From Phascolarctos cinereus (lineage: Eukaryota > Chordata > Mammalia > Diprotodontia > Phascolarctidae): a stretch of 64,000 nt of DNA. The notes under the pieces were generated by a model. It was not told where the DNA came from, did not search any database, and saw only the letters and a list, made by a program, of their open reading frames with translations. The stretch spans positions 1,001,001-1,065,000 of the forward strand of contig NW_018343985.1 in the NCBI RefSeq assembly GCF_002099425.1, written 5' to 3'. Made by a program: the position numbers and the translations under genes. This document shows, piece by piece, positions 23,851 to 35,800 of the stretch (the first letter of the stretch is position 1; every line of letters starts with the position of its first letter).

Positions 23851-25084
23851 AATAAAAATTCAGAATGCCCCTAACAGCTTGCTGAACAATTAATGGTTTT
23901 GAATTTCAAACTTTTGGAGTAGTTACTATCAGCTCCTTATGACAGAGGGGGAAAGAGGATGTGACCTTCATTTGCTCACTGGGGTTCTATTAATTTGAAT
24001 ATAAAGAATAAAATATTTCTGGAGCACTCAACAATTTTCAATGGGTCTTGTGAAACATGAAGGGAATATGAACTACTTAAAGGTACTGATCTTGCTTACT
24101 AACTTCATTTTCTTGGCAAGGATATTGGCAGAGCATGAAGAAGAGGCATTTGACTGGGTGAAGGTCATGGATCTGAGGATGGTTAATGCAAATGTCAGTT
24201 TTCTAAGGACCTATTAAAATGTGTCCAAAGATGTTTATTTTGAAATGTCAGTTTGCTGAGTTCTTATAAAAATGTGGGTCCCATGATATTTCAAGTGGGA
24301 ATGGGAACTGACTGTGAAAAAAATAGGAATCCTACATGGCTGCATCCAATGATCTCTAATGGGCTGAAGCCATGTCTAGATTTTAGGAGTTAATATCAAA
24401 GATTTATGGGAAAAATAAAATCATCATTACCAAGACTTCAGTGTTCCTCCAATGTATATCTTTTTAGGAGCAATCACAAGCAGATGAACATAACAGGAAT
24501 TCAGAAATACTTTCAAAGACAAAGGAACTAGTATGAATTTGCTTTATTGGAACACCTTGGAGATTTCTGGAATGAGCGATTAACTAGGTCTTCAAGGATC
24601 TAATTAACTGGCTCCCATATACAGCAATGTTGGCTTTGGCTGATCCAAGCAACCCTTCTGTGTTACTCACAGATGCCATCCTGGATGGCCCAGGAACAAT
24701 TTTGAGTGAGAAAGTGATAGCTGTCATACATCCATTGCTTTTGACAGCAGGGGACTCACTGACAGTGAGAACTAGTATCCTTTCGTAAGGTAGAGTTTGG
24801 AACCAGAAAAATGATGTCACTGAAAAGTTTCAAGATAATCCTTGTAGAATGTAGTTTCAGATCAGGACAGACAATAACCTTCCAACATATGTTAAGAAAG
24901 GCTAAATTGGATGCTACCAACAGCAGTAAAAGGTAAGTTTACCAATGATAATTTAATTTTCAGAATAAACCAGAAGAAAAAGCAATGTGGATATATGTGC
25001 CCTTGTCCCTTAAGAATCAGGTATCTGGGACCACAGTGATTTTTAACAAAAGGAATTGGAGGGTAAGATATCTACAAAGAAAAA
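23851..25084. other. No recognisable gene or repeat
   Basis: Single-copy-looking sequence. A 78-codon minus-strand frame at 24584-24820 has no recognisable domain. Nothing further supported. Confidence 0.45.
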
Positions 25085-26130
25085 TGTAGCAAAAAAGTAA
25101 GGGAAGTAGAATGATGGAATGGAATATGAGTCAGAGGATCTGGGTTCAAATCCGATTTTTGAAACTACTTAGGCGACTTTGTTAGTCACTTAAACTTTTT
25201 AGGACTCAGTTTCTTCAGCTATAAAATGAACAGCTTGGACTAGATGGGCCCTATAGTCTATTACAGCTCTATATTCTACGATGACATGGTGGTAAATCTT
25301 TGATATGTCCAATAATAATAACTGGTATCAGTGGGAGCAAGCTACATATCTTGCTGAGCTGGTACTCTTTATTTAGGTTGAATGGAGGTGACTGGCAGAT
25401 GATTCAGTTGCAGGATGATGACCTATGATTTGCACTGCCTACCAAATGGAAAAAACAGCAGCTTGTCTGAAAAAGAGAATTGAAGATTTGAATAGACTGC
25501 AGTTTCTATGTGAGTAAACAGTGAGACAACGGCAGTCAAAAAAATGAACCCAATTTTGGATTGCATTAATAAAATCATAGCTTCTATTAATAAGGAAATG
25601 ATAGTTGCACTGTATTCTGCTATGGTCAGTGCATATCTGGAGTTTTATCTTGAGCTCTGGGAACCTCACATTACTGGGGATGTTGATTAAAGGGGAGTCC
25701 AAAAGAAGACAAGCAAAACATTGAGGTCCTACTGTTCCTACCATATGAAGATTACTGAAAGGAATTGAATATTTTTTTTATTTATCTTAATAGAGAAGAG
25801 AAAACGCATAAGCAACACAAGACAGATGCCTTCTAGTGTTGATAGGATTGCCTTGTGGAAAAGGAATTTGCCTTATTCTGTAGGCCCCAGGGGGCAGAAC
25901 CAGGAGCACTGATTTAAAGATGTCAATGGCCCATTGAGGCCCAATGGAATCAAAACTTTCTTGACAATTAGGCTAATTAAAGGAGAAAGGGCTGCCTTGG
26001 GAGATAGTGAGTTCCTCTCATTAGAGGCTACTGAGTAAATAATGGCTGACTGCTTATTAGGGGTTTGAAATTATAGTGTTAGTGAAATGAGACAATCTCA
26101 GATGCAAGGATTATAGGTGTATCCAACAGG
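25085..26130 (+). mobile_element. MIR-type SINE (25085-25285) and CR1/L3-type LINE fragment (25585-26130)
   Basis: The SINE has 'AGTCAGAGGATCTGGGTTCA' and the tail 'TTGGACTAGATGGGCCCTAT'. The LINE has 'TGCACTGTATTCTGCTATGG', 'GTAGGCCCCAGGGGGCAGAA' and 'GGCTGCCTTGGGAGATAGTG', the C-terminal order of the CR1/L3 family. Both are old. Confidence 0.65.
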
Positions 26131-26517
26131 GCCACTCACAATCAATTTGACTTCTTTCAGAGGCTGCTGCTTCTTTTGATAGATTTTCCTCTTATCTAGT
26201 TTTCCATTGTAAAATCAAAGATAATAGGGCTATAATTTTGTAATATGATTTTGAATTTTCTAAAACCAAACTACAACAAACTCTGAATGTATCAGAGCTA
26301 CCAATTGCAGCAATGTGTTCAAGGTCCATATTAAAAAAAAAAACGACAACACAACAAAAGAACTGTTAGCATATAGCTAAGCACTTTGGTGAATTCCAGT
26401 AGCAGTTTTTAACTTCAATAAAAAATAACTTGCAAAGTACATTCATATATATTTATATATGTTATATATCTCTTCCATTTAATACATTTTATATATGTCT
26501 CTTCATATAAGAATGAA

Positions 26518-26765
26518 GGTGAGCTAGGTGGTATAGTGTCTAGTATTGGTCCAGAACCCAAAAAACCTCATCTTCTGAGTTCAAATTTGACCTCAGACAC
26601 TTAACTAGTTGTGTGACCCTGGCTGGCAAGTCACCCGACCCTGCTTGCCTCAGTTCCTCATCTTTAAAATGAGCTGGAGAAGGAAATAATACCACTCAAG
26701 TATTTTCTCTGCCAAGAAAACCCTAAATAGGGTCACAAAGAGTTAAACATGACTGAAAAACAATG
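26518..26765 (+). mobile_element. RTE-tailed marsupial SINE
   Basis: tRNA-like head (GTGAGCTAGGTGGTATAGTG), body (CTAGTTGTGTGACCCTGG), then a tail 'GCCAAGAAAACCCTAAATAG ... CACAAAGAGTTAAACATGAC' like the 3' end of RTE LINEs. The same class occurs at 3596, 36100, 46036 and 58483. Confidence 0.85.
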
Positions 26766-27099
26766 AGTATTATAATTCATTATAATTATAATTCCATTAT
26801 AACCCCTTTTCATTGAATACTAACTTGTAATGAAGAGAAATTTGAACAAAACCAGATATGTAAAGCAAATTTGTTTGATAGTATTCAACAATATTGAGGA
26901 CCTGTAGCCTTACACATTCTGTTTGAAAGTAAATTTATTGAGATTTAGAATAACCTTCATGAAGGGAAGTTGTAGAGGTGATTGGATTCTTGAAGGCTAG
27001 GTCAATGGAGAATAAGTCCTTTCTTATTCTACTGTGCTGAACAGGCTTCTAATGTGGTCCAGTAATAGGAAGAATCTGCTTCCTGAGAGCAACATGGAA

Positions 27100-28095
27100 T
27101 TGTGCCCAAAAAGTTATTAAATGACCTATACCCTTTGACCCATCACTACTTGGTCTGTTTCAAAGATGATTAGGGAAAAAGGAAAAGAGCCTATATGTTC
27201 TCAAAAGTTTATAGCAGCTCTTTTTGTGGTGGCAAAGAACTGGCAATTGCAGGGATGACCATCAATTGGTGAATGGCCAACAAGTTGTGGTATATAATTG
27301 TGATGGAATACTACTGTGCTATAAGAAACGATGATCTCAAGGATTTTAGAAACAACAACAACAACATGGAAAGGCTTGTACAACATAATGAAGAGTGACA
27401 TGAGGGGAACCACAAGAATATTGTATACAGTCACAACAATATTGTTTTAAGAATGGCTTTGAGCAAATAAGTTATTTTGACTACTATAAATACCCAAAAG
27501 AAAGAACTGATAAATAGAAGCATTTATACAATAATTTTACATATCTATCTATCTACTTACATATTTCTGTTTAACGGTAGCTATCTCTATGGTGGGGAGA
27601 GAGAGACAAAAACTGAAGAAATTTTCATGACCATTTTGTTGTATTTTTGAAAGGAATAGCAAGTTGTGCATAGTAGATTTGTAGTTTCATATACAATCCA
27701 AATACATATTTTGATATTTTAGTCACTTCATTTGCATAATTCCAAATTGCTTTCCAAAATGGTAGTAACATTTCACAGTTCCACCAACAATGTATTAGTG
27801 TGCCTATCTTTCTACAACCTTTCCAACATTAACTATTACTATTTTTTTGGTCATTTTTGCCAATTTTCAAGGGGTGGGATGAAACCTCTGGCTTGTTTTG
27901 ATTTGCATTTCTCTTATTATGAGTGATTTGGATAATTTTTTTAATGTATCTGTGAAAACTTTTTGGTTCTTCTTTTGAGAACTTCGTATCTTTTGACCAA
28001 TCATGTATTAGGGAATGGCTGTTAGTCATAGGGGACTGTTTTGTTTGTTTATATATCTTGGATAACAAATCCTTAGAGAAATTGGATACAGAAAA
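27100..28095. mobile_element. L1 3' end in sense (27100-27715) followed by antisense L1 piece (27725-28095)
   Basis: Sense part: CCCTTTGACCCATCACTACT, GTGGTGGCAAAGAACTGGCA, to a 3' UTR with TATC repeats. Antisense part: CCAAATTGCTTTCCAAAATG, TTGATTTGCATTTCTCTTAT. Both are marsupial L1; the second may be a separate insertion. Confidence 0.75.
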
Positions 28096-28197
28096 TGCAT
28101 CTCTCATCTCTTCAAATTGACCAACAGATGAAAGCCATTTTTCTAGATTTGACAAGAAGCAAGTATGACTATGGTCCATTCTGTCCTTTCTCCCCTT

Positions 28198-28338
28198 TAC
28201 TCTTCTTCTTCTTCCTCCTCCTCCTTCTCCCCTTCACCTCCCCTCCTCCTCTTCCTCTTCTTCTTCTTCTTCTTCTCTTCTTTCTTCTTCTTCTCTTCTT
28301 CTTCTTCTTCTTCTTCTTCTTCTTCTTCCTCCTCCTCC
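28198..28338. repeat. 140-bp polypyrimidine (TTC/TCC) tract
   Basis: Almost pure C/T over about 140 bp, mainly TTC and TCC units. Open frames over it encode only Ser/Phe/Leu on one strand and Lys/Arg on the other. 28339-28730 shows nothing recognisable. Confidence 0.95.
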
Positions 28339-28734
28339 ATTGATGAAATGTATTATTGATCAGGAGCCATTGAAATTTCAATTTTACTAGGGAAATGGGA
28401 ACCAAATTCCAATACTCTCATTCTTTTTTCATCTTTTTCACTTCCCTGGGCTGCCAAAGTCCTTTACTACTTTACAATCTTAAGCTAGGTTGAGTTTCTG
28501 TTTCCTGGGAAAAGTGACTGTTCTTGGCTTGTATCCATGTAGCCCCTCCTTATTCCTCTCTGGAGAAGGCAGAGGAAGCTGCAGATTTGAAAGTATATCC
28601 CTTAGAACCTGTAACAAAACATAGGTCTAATATCCCTCAGGACTATCTGAGACTGAATGTGTATGTACAGGAACAGAAATCCTAGCCTACGTTTTTGTGA
28701 ATGGGTAGGTAGACAGAGGTACCTTTCCTTTCTT

Positions 28735-29150
28735 TAAATCATAGCCCTGAATGTTACCTACTACAAGAGATCTTTTCTGATCCTCTCAGGTTAGTATTCT
28801 GTCCTTGAAATTAATTTGCATGACTTTACTGTGTTTGTATGCATTGTATTTCATTTATTGTTTAATTGTCTGAATGCATGTTGAATTTATAATCCATCCC
28901 TCACTTTAGAACATAATCTCCTTGAGGTCAGGAAATGTTTCATTTCTGTCTTTGTATCCCCAGTGCCTAGCACATAGTAGGTGCTTAATAAACCTTTTTT
29001 TGACTTCATAGGGTCATAGATAAAAGAGTTAGAAGGTATGTGAGAAGTAATCTAGACCAACCTCATCCTTTTTATAGATAAGGAAGCCGAGGCCTGGAAA
29101 AGTAAACGGCATAGATAGGATCTGAAACTAGGCCCTCTGACTCCACTTTC
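28735..29150. mobile_element. L2 3' end (+, 28735-29010) and MIR-type SINE (-, 29025-29150)
   Basis: L2 part ends in the canonical 'GTGCCTAGCACATAGTAGGT ... CTTAATAAA'. The SINE part is antisense ('TAGATAAGGAAGCCGAGGCC'). Confidence 0.75.
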
Positions 29151-29939
29151 CACTATCTCAAATCCTTGTTGAATTGAAGGTTGGCCAAGGATTTTTTTTT
29201 TTTAGATTAGTCGGTACTAGTGTCAGGGAATAAAAATTAAGGAAAGTTGAATGACCAGGACTAGATTAAGGAAGGAAAACAGGAAGGGGACAGGCCAAAG
29301 AGGGCTGAGGTAATGAGCAAGAAGAATGAGCTTGTGTCCTGTGTGTAGATAGATCTGTTTACCTTTGTCTATAATGAATCTATAATACTTCCTGTTTTAC
29401 TTTAGGAAGACACATATAAGGGATCAAAGGAATCTCTCTCCAACTTGACTGCCAGTGCTAAAGAAACTTCATGGAATATTGGAGATCAGCATAGTAAGAG
29501 AACATTACCAGTTCTTTGTTTTTGAGATACTATAGAATTTCAGTTCTTTTGAGATAACAACAACAATAACAATAATAGACATCTAAATGGGGTTTTAATA
29601 TTTGCAAAGTATTTTACCTGCATTATATATATTAGCTCATTGACCCTCTCAGCAATCCTGTTAACAAGCTTTAGTCAGCACTACCTTTGAAAATAACGTG
29701 GTAATTGATTTAATTCTATAAAATTCTATTTTATATTTAAATTTAATACTATAAAAGAGAAGGAACTGAGAACTGAACCCTACACAAAAACTTTTAAAAA
29801 GCAAAGATGGAGAAATAGAGTAGTTTACATTAATGCCTGGGATGGGTTAGTGTAAGAAAGATTCTCAGAATTTAGAAAAAATAAATTGTGCTGTGCATTC
29901 TTCCAAAAAGTGTTACAGAAGATTTGGGAGCATCTGGGT
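29151..29939. other. No recognisable gene or repeat
   Basis: Possible MIR-tail debris near 29560-29640; otherwise nothing identifiable. Confidence 0.45.
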
Positions 29940-31076
29940 ATTTTTTAAATATATTAATTTAAAAAATAATGTTTTTATTTTATTCTTTTTAATAACATGT
30001 AAAAACAAATTTTAACATTCATTTTTATAATTTTGGTGTTCCAAATATTATCCCTCCCTTCTTCCTCCCAACTTGATAAAGCAAGTACTCTGATGTAGAT
30101 TATACACATGCAGTCATGCAAAATGTATTTCCATATTAGCCATGTTGCAAAAGAAACACAGACTGCTCACCCCCTCCCCCCCAAAAAAAAGAAAATCAAG
30201 AAAAATGAAGAAAGTAAAAAACATGATTTGATACGCATTAAGATGCAGATAGCATTTTTAATCATAAGTTCTTTAGAATTGTCTTGGATCACTGTATTTC
30301 TAAGAATAGTCATTCACAGTTGATCATCATACAGCCTTGCTGTTACTGTGTCCTGTCATCTCCTGACTCTACTCACTTACTTTTCATATCTTCATATACA
30401 TCTTCCAGGTTTTTCTGAAACCACCCTGATCACCATTTCTTACAGCACAATAGTATTCCATCACAATCATATATCACAATTTCTTCAGCCATTCCCCAAT
30501 TGATGGCCTTTTCTTCAATGTCCAATTCTTTGCCATTGATGGGGTATGGGCCCAAGATGAGCCCCCAAAACCCCTTCACTGAACTTTCCTAGAACTCTCT
30601 GGCAGTTGCCTGAAGCTATAGTGCTATCAACTGGCCTTTCCTTGTTGCCTGAGCCCAATCTCCCAATTCTTTGTTATCTTAATTGAGCCTAGACCTACAT
30701 AGTGGCTGGAGTGGCCTGTCCTTGACCTTATGTAGATCCTATTCAACCTTCCAATCACCCTAGCTTACTGTTGCTCCCATCCAGATACCCCTTCTCCCAG
30801 ACCCCTCCTCCAGTCACCATAAACTACTTGGTCACTCTTAGATCCCTTGAATGGTCTTTCTGTATATAAGGCCATCCTGGCCACCATTTAGGGGCTGAGA
30901 CTTCCTCCCAAAAACCAGAAAATCCCTGGACTTTTCCCAAATCTCTGGCATTTGCCTGAGGCTGTAATCCACTCAAATGGCCTTTCATTGTAGTTATATG
31001 GTTATACCCAGTCTCCCAATTCTGTCTGCTCCCCTGGCCACTTCCCACCCTTAATCCTATCTAGACTCCATTCTTG

Positions 31077-31207
31077 GGGTGGCACAATGGATAGAGCACT
31101 GGCCCTGAAGTCAGGAGGATCTGAGTTCAAATCTGGCCTCATAGCAAACACTTGACACTTACTAGCTGTGTGACCTTGGGCAAGTCACTTAACCCCCCCC
31201 AAAAAAA
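31077..31207 (+). mobile_element. Marsupial tRNA-derived SINE inside an LTR
   Basis: 'GGGGTGGCACAATGGATAGA ... ACTAGCTGTGTGACCTTGGG ... CACTTAACCCC' plus a short A-tail; the usual first bases are missing. A TG/TA microsatellite (31208-31365) follows its tail. Confidence 0.88.
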
Positions 31208-31300
31208 TTATATATATGTGTGTGTGTGTTTGTGTGTGTGTGTATGTATGCATATGTTATATATATATCTATGTGTGTGTATATATGTATATGTGTGTAT

Positions 31301-31358
<58 letters not shown>

Positions 31359-31365
31359 GTATATC
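31208..31365. repeat. (TG)n/(TA)n microsatellite
   Basis: Mixed TA and TG dinucleotides, with a pure TG run near 31310-31342. Confidence 0.97.
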
Positions 31366-31729
31366 TCCACATGATCCAGGTCACTGGAGTTCTGTTTACC
31401 CCAGCTTACTGTCATCCAGATACCCCTTCTCCCAGACCCCTCCTCCAGTCATCCCAGAATACTTGGCCACTCCTGAATCCCTCTTACAATCTTTCTGTAT
31501 GTAAAGTCCATCTTATCTCCATTAAAATGCTGAGGTTTTTAAAATCTAGCCACTGCTCAGATTCTTATAACCTAGCCAATAGCTCACAGATGTTCAGATT
31601 CCTTAAGAGTCTGGACAATAAACCATGTCTTTGGCTAAAAGAAGGCTTGGGTTGAATTCATTTGGACAGTACCCACATGTTGTGATTTTGGGGTCCCAGC
31701 ACCCCTACCCCTCTAAACCTCAGCATTTA

Positions 31730-31786
31730 TGGTTTCATGACCAGGAATCAAACCCGGGTCACCTGGGTGAAAACCAGGAATCCTAA
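31730..31786 (-). pseudogene. tRNA-Glu(TTC)-derived segment fused to an LTR end
   Basis: On the minus strand this reads as the 3' three quarters of tRNA-Glu with a TTC anticodon: AGGATTCCTGGTTTTCACCC (anticodon stem and loop), then CCCGGGTTTGATTCC (T arm), then an acceptor strand ending in CCA. The 5' part (acceptor 5' strand and most of the D arm) is absent. On the plus strand it starts TGG four bases after an LTR end, exactly where a retroelement primer-binding site begins, but it runs 57 nt instead of about 18. L1 sequence resumes right after it. I read it as part of the LTR insertion rather than a separate tRNA pseudogene, though the latter cannot be excluded. Confidence 0.7.
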
Positions 31787-32307
31787 TCATGCAAAAAGAG
31801 CTGCTATAAATATTTTTTGGCAAATAGGTCCTTTTTCCCTTTTCTTTGATCTTCCCCTGCCTTTTTCTTTGATTTCTTTGGGACACAGACCTAGTAGTTG
31901 CATTACTAGGTTAAAAGGAATGGATAATTTTATAGCCCTTTGGGCATACTTCTAAATTTGCCCCCCAGAATGGTTGGATCAGTTCACAACTCCACTGAGA
32001 GTGCATTAGTGTTCCAATTTTTTCCACATTTTTTTTTCATTTTCCTGATATATGTGAAGTGGTACCTCAGGGTTGCTTTAATTTGCATCCAATCAATAGT
32101 GATTTAGAACATTTTTTATATAACTATGACTATCTATGATTTCTTCTTCAAAATACTGTTCATATCCTTTGACCATTTATCAATTGGTGAATAACTTGTA
32201 TTCTTATTAATTTGACTCATTTCTCTACCTTTTTAAGAAATGATACCTTTATTAGAGAAATTTACTATAAAACTTTTTGGTATTATATTAACTTTTAATC
32301 TCCATAG

Positions 32308-32884
32308 TGAGAGAAGGGATTATTAATAATAATCAACATTATCAATATGATTATTAATAATTATATTAATAATATAAATTAATAACTTGGAGAGATTCAG
32401 ATTTCCTCCTTTTCTTGACCCTCCTCTCAAGACCTCAATCTCTGAAGGTTGAGTTAACCTTTTCTTTTATCCAACCCCACACAAGCTTAAAAGGAATATC
32501 TAGTCTAAGACAAATTCCATTCAATCAAGTTTGGGTGAAGACAAACCCTTTTGTATAAATTACCCAAGGCTAAGAGTGGTCTTGGTATAGCATAGTCTTT
32601 CTATTCGAGAGCGACATGATGTCATTCTCAGCCCTGCATTGGAGTAAGCCCATTTCTCTTTCTAAAGTCTACCTCTCATTAATTAGCCAATCAGAGTTGA
32701 TTGCCTCCCTGTTGAAAGCTCTTTTTCTAAAAGAACATATAAGTTTTGAGTCTACCACCAGGAAGGACTTTGGTCTAAGAGAGAGATGGCCAAATGACCA
32801 TCTTTTTATTAGAATGCTGGCATTATTAACGTAATGATTACATTACCCAGAAATTGTGTCCTTTGAATCTTTTTAATCTGCACA
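32308..32884 (+). mobile_element. Solo LTR of an endogenous retrovirus, second family
   Basis: 577 bp beginning TGAGAGAAGG and ending CTGCACA, flanked by perfect 4-bp copies of ATAG (32304-32307 and 32885-32888). Contains a TATA-like TGTATAAATT near 32552. The sequence is unrelated by eye to the LTRs at 2984 and 30537. A solo LTR fossil with no internal region. Confidence 0.7.
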
Positions 32885-32889
32885 ATAGT

Positions 32890-33605
32890 CAGGAAGTATG
32901 ATGTAATGTGAAAAATAATTTGAGCAATGAATTCAGTCATAGAAACTGAGTTCAAAACTTAGGTTTGCCACTTGCTACTTGTGTGACCATGGGCAAGTAG
33001 CTTGACTGAACTTGATTGCCCTCTGAAATCTTTTACACTCCAGACTTATGATCTATGAAAGTTCCTTTCATTTTCCTTCTTGGTCCATAGTCTGGGATAT
33101 GTAGGAGGATTAGCTGATGGCAGGGATTTATGGAGGTTGAAGATTAGTGAAATTGATTCACAGATGTCCTGTCTCAAGGGTTTTGTGACATAAAGATCAA
33201 AAAACAGCTCTATCCCTCAAGCTGTTATAAATCACCCTTGGGATGGGGTTTGTTACTCTCAGTAGGGTAATTTATTTTTTTATCCCTACTGCTAAGCAGT
33301 TCTTTGGAAAAGACCATTGGCTTTTCCCAGAGGATTGATAATGAGATGCTAGGTTTGTTTCAGGGTGTTAAAATTAAAGGAGATTAATGGGGAGAGGGAG
33401 GTTGGGGCTTGTGATCTTTCCTGAACTGGGTTCCCATTTATCGATCTTGCTGCTTCCCAGTGAAAATAATATGAAAATAAATAAGAATATTCTTTCTAGA
33501 GTAAAAGTACTTGGGTTTACATCTCTCCTCTCATATTATCTGTATGACCTTGGGTAAGTAATTTAACATTTCTAGCCCTCAGTTTCCTCATTTAAATATA
33601 TTATC
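32890..33605 (+). mobile_element. MIR-type SINE fragments (32890-33065, 33490-33605)
   Basis: Both keep the CORE order (TTGCTACTTGTGTGACCATGGG; ATGACCTTGGGTAAGTAATT). The stretch between, and 33606-33960, shows nothing recognisable. Confidence 0.6.
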
Positions 33606-33984
33606 CCCATGTGCTTGGCACATATTGACTAATAGAGAACATCTTTCTCCTACTTCAGAGCAGGTGCATCAATAGTATGATAACGCAATTAATCAGTTAC
33701 TGATTTGACATTTCATGATATAATAAAGAGGCAGTCTCTACCCAATGGCTCTCCTTTCTTTTGGCTTTAAGGTGAAAGATGACTCTCTGGGCTCCAGTGG
33801 AGTGATTCCCCTCTTCCCCCTAGGCTCACTTCCACAAACACATCATCTCCTAGGCAGGTTTGGGCATAGGATGGGTACTTCTCCTTTTTGTGTCATCTTT
33901 CCTTTGGTATGGGGTCTAGTGATATGTTAAAAGGCAGCTGGTATCTTTCTTCCCTCACTCCTTGGCAACTTAGCAGTAGCATCA

Positions 33985-34042
33985 TGAGAGAGAAAGAGAG
34001 ACAGAGAGACAGAGAGACAGAGAGAGACAGAGAGAGACAGAG
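33985..34042. repeat. (GA)n/(CAGA)n microsatellite
   Basis: Imperfect AGAGACAG units. Confidence 0.95.
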
Positions 34043-34314
34043 CCTCCACTTGGTGCTGACTGGGCTGTACTCAGTGGAGGTCAAAAATAAAACAAAAAAC
34101 TACCTAGTGGCCCTACTGCAATTGTCCCACTATTGCACATTAAACTCTCAATTGCTTATAATAATTATATACTTTTAAAATTGCTTAACATTCTTCTTGC
34201 TGTGTGGGACTATAACTGTCCATTTAATATGCAATTCACAGGTGTGCTATGTGTACCTCTTTTACTATCCCCTCCCTTGCTGAAAAGGATTTCTCAGAGC
34301 AACCAATGAAGATG

Positions 34315-34560
34315 AAAAAGATGATGATAATGATAACTAACATTTATATAACTAAGTTTGTGAAGTACTGGATGCATGACAACTCTTCTATCCTTACAAG
34401 AACCCTAGGAAGTAGATGCTATCATTGTCTCCATTTTATAGATGAAGAAACCAAGGCTAACAAATGTTAAGTGGTCACACAGCTTATAAGTACCTGAGGC
34501 CGGATTTGAATTCAGATCTTCATGACTCCTGGCCCAGTGCTCTATTTAATGTACTATCTA
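34315..34560 (-). mobile_element. CORE-SINE (MAR1/MIR type), antisense
   Basis: 'CTCCATTTTATAGATGAAGA ... GTGGTCACACAGCTTATAAG ... GGATTTGAATTCAGATCTTC' is the reverse of the CORE-SINE body. An A/G-rich purine tract follows at 34570-34670. Confidence 0.75.
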
Positions 34561-34670
34561 GGTTCTTCAAATTAAAAAGAAAGAAAGAAAGAGAAGAAAA
34601 GAAAAAAGAGAAGAAAGTAAGAAAGAAAAGAAAGAAAAAGGAAAGAAAAAATGAGTTAAAAAGAAAGTTG

Positions 34671-35800
34671 TTCCTCAGGTAGCTAGGGTGAGTGAGAATC
34701 TCCTTCCTCTATTGAGAAAATGGGAGATTCCAGGGCAATGAGCCCAGGCTGAAGGCCAACCAATGAACAGGGCTTGCCTATGGCCACCAGCCCCTGTAGC
34801 CTCAGCTTAGTAGTGATTGGTTTACCATTGTGTTAGATAATAGTAAGGGGTTATGGCCTCTGAAGTCCCTTTCTGTTCTACCTCCATAATCCCAAGAAAG
34901 AATAGTAAAGAAAGGAATAAATAAAATGAGATCACCAATATGATTTTTCAAAGACAGAGATAATGATAAAAGAACCATAAAGAGCCAATCAAGTGCCTTA
35001 AATGAAGAATAACTAATATTGGTGCTGAGTGTCATGGGGTGACTGAGATCAATGTGAGTTCCTCGGAGAAAGTGGAGGCTGAATTCTTTAGCTGGCTGAA
35101 TCTTCCCTTTGTGGCTCTAGGGGAAATCTCCAGGGGAAATTTTCTTTTTTAATGCTATTGGTTCAAGCCCCCATTCCAGTGAATTCCTCCCACTTTTAAT
35201 TCCTAGTGACTAATGATCTAGTTCCACTTCACCAATTATCCTTCAATAGCTTTTACAAATGAGTATTTATTTTGAAGATGTAGAAAGAAGAGAATTATAA
35301 ACAAGATTTGTGGTACCTACACCTCAGGGGCACACTGTCCCCTATGCCACTCTGGGCTTCAGATGAGGAATGGCAAAAGGACCCAGCCTGTAGTCATGGG
35401 CTCCAATGGCCTCAGATGTGGAGGGGTGCAGGTCTCTTGCAAGCATCATCTCTTTTCTCTCACTGCAATGCAATCAGGCAAGAAGGAGGCAAAGCAAAGA
35501 GGGACTCTTTTTGCCGTGTCTCTTTTGAATATAGCCCAGTTCTAACTACTCAGTCAATCTAAAAGCTTCTCTCCATCCTGAGGTCAGCACAACAGAATCA
35601 GTCACAGAATATCTGCATTCTATTCCTGATCCACATAGGGATGATACGAGTGCACTCTGTACGTGCTCATAAGGACTGGGCTCCTTGGCCAGTCCTGGCT
35701 ACGTAAGGAAAGGAAAGCTCATTAAGATGAAGTATCTTCCTCAACGTCATGCAAGGCAATAATAATCTTTGGTGTTTACATTACCCTTTGAGATGTCAAA
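34671..35800. other. No recognisable gene or repeat
   Basis: Slightly higher GC than neighbours. A plus-strand frame of 84 codons at 35308-35562 has no recognisable domain and no supporting signals. Nothing further supported. Confidence 0.45.

Larger units (their letters stand above)
30537..31725 (+). mobile_element. Endogenous retrovirus LTR sequence, two LTR-like units
   Basis: A first unit, 30537 to about 30895, begins TG and contains a TATA-like TGTATATAAG near 30861. A second unit runs from about 30896 to 31725 with an AATAAA-type signal near 31617 and ends CTCAGCA. Both are related to the solo LTR at 2984-3533. A SINE (31077-31207) and a microsatellite lie inside the second unit. No internal retroviral region is seen. 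A fossil, broken, older than the SINE and younger than the L1 that hosts it. Confidence 0.7.
29940..32300 (-). mobile_element. Antisense L1 3' end split by an LTR insertion
   Basis: L1 is at 29940-30536 (AATAACATGTAAAAACAAAT ... CCAATTCTTTGCCAT) and resumes at 31791-32300 (GCAAAAAGAGCTGCTATAAA ... ATTAGAGAAATTTACTATAA). Other copies in this window (15739, 44951) show that these two sequences are normally adjacent. Confidence 0.85.

Noticed and set aside
28095-28405. Ser/Phe/Leu-rich and Lys/Arg-rich frames
   Set aside because: Translations of the polypyrimidine tract.
31152-31655. 167-codon open frame
   Set aside because: It runs through a SINE, a microsatellite and an LTR; no coding character.
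30537-32884. A complete provirus bounded by the LTRs at 30537 and 32308
   Set aside because: The two LTR families differ and the sequence between is L1; no retroviral internal region is present.
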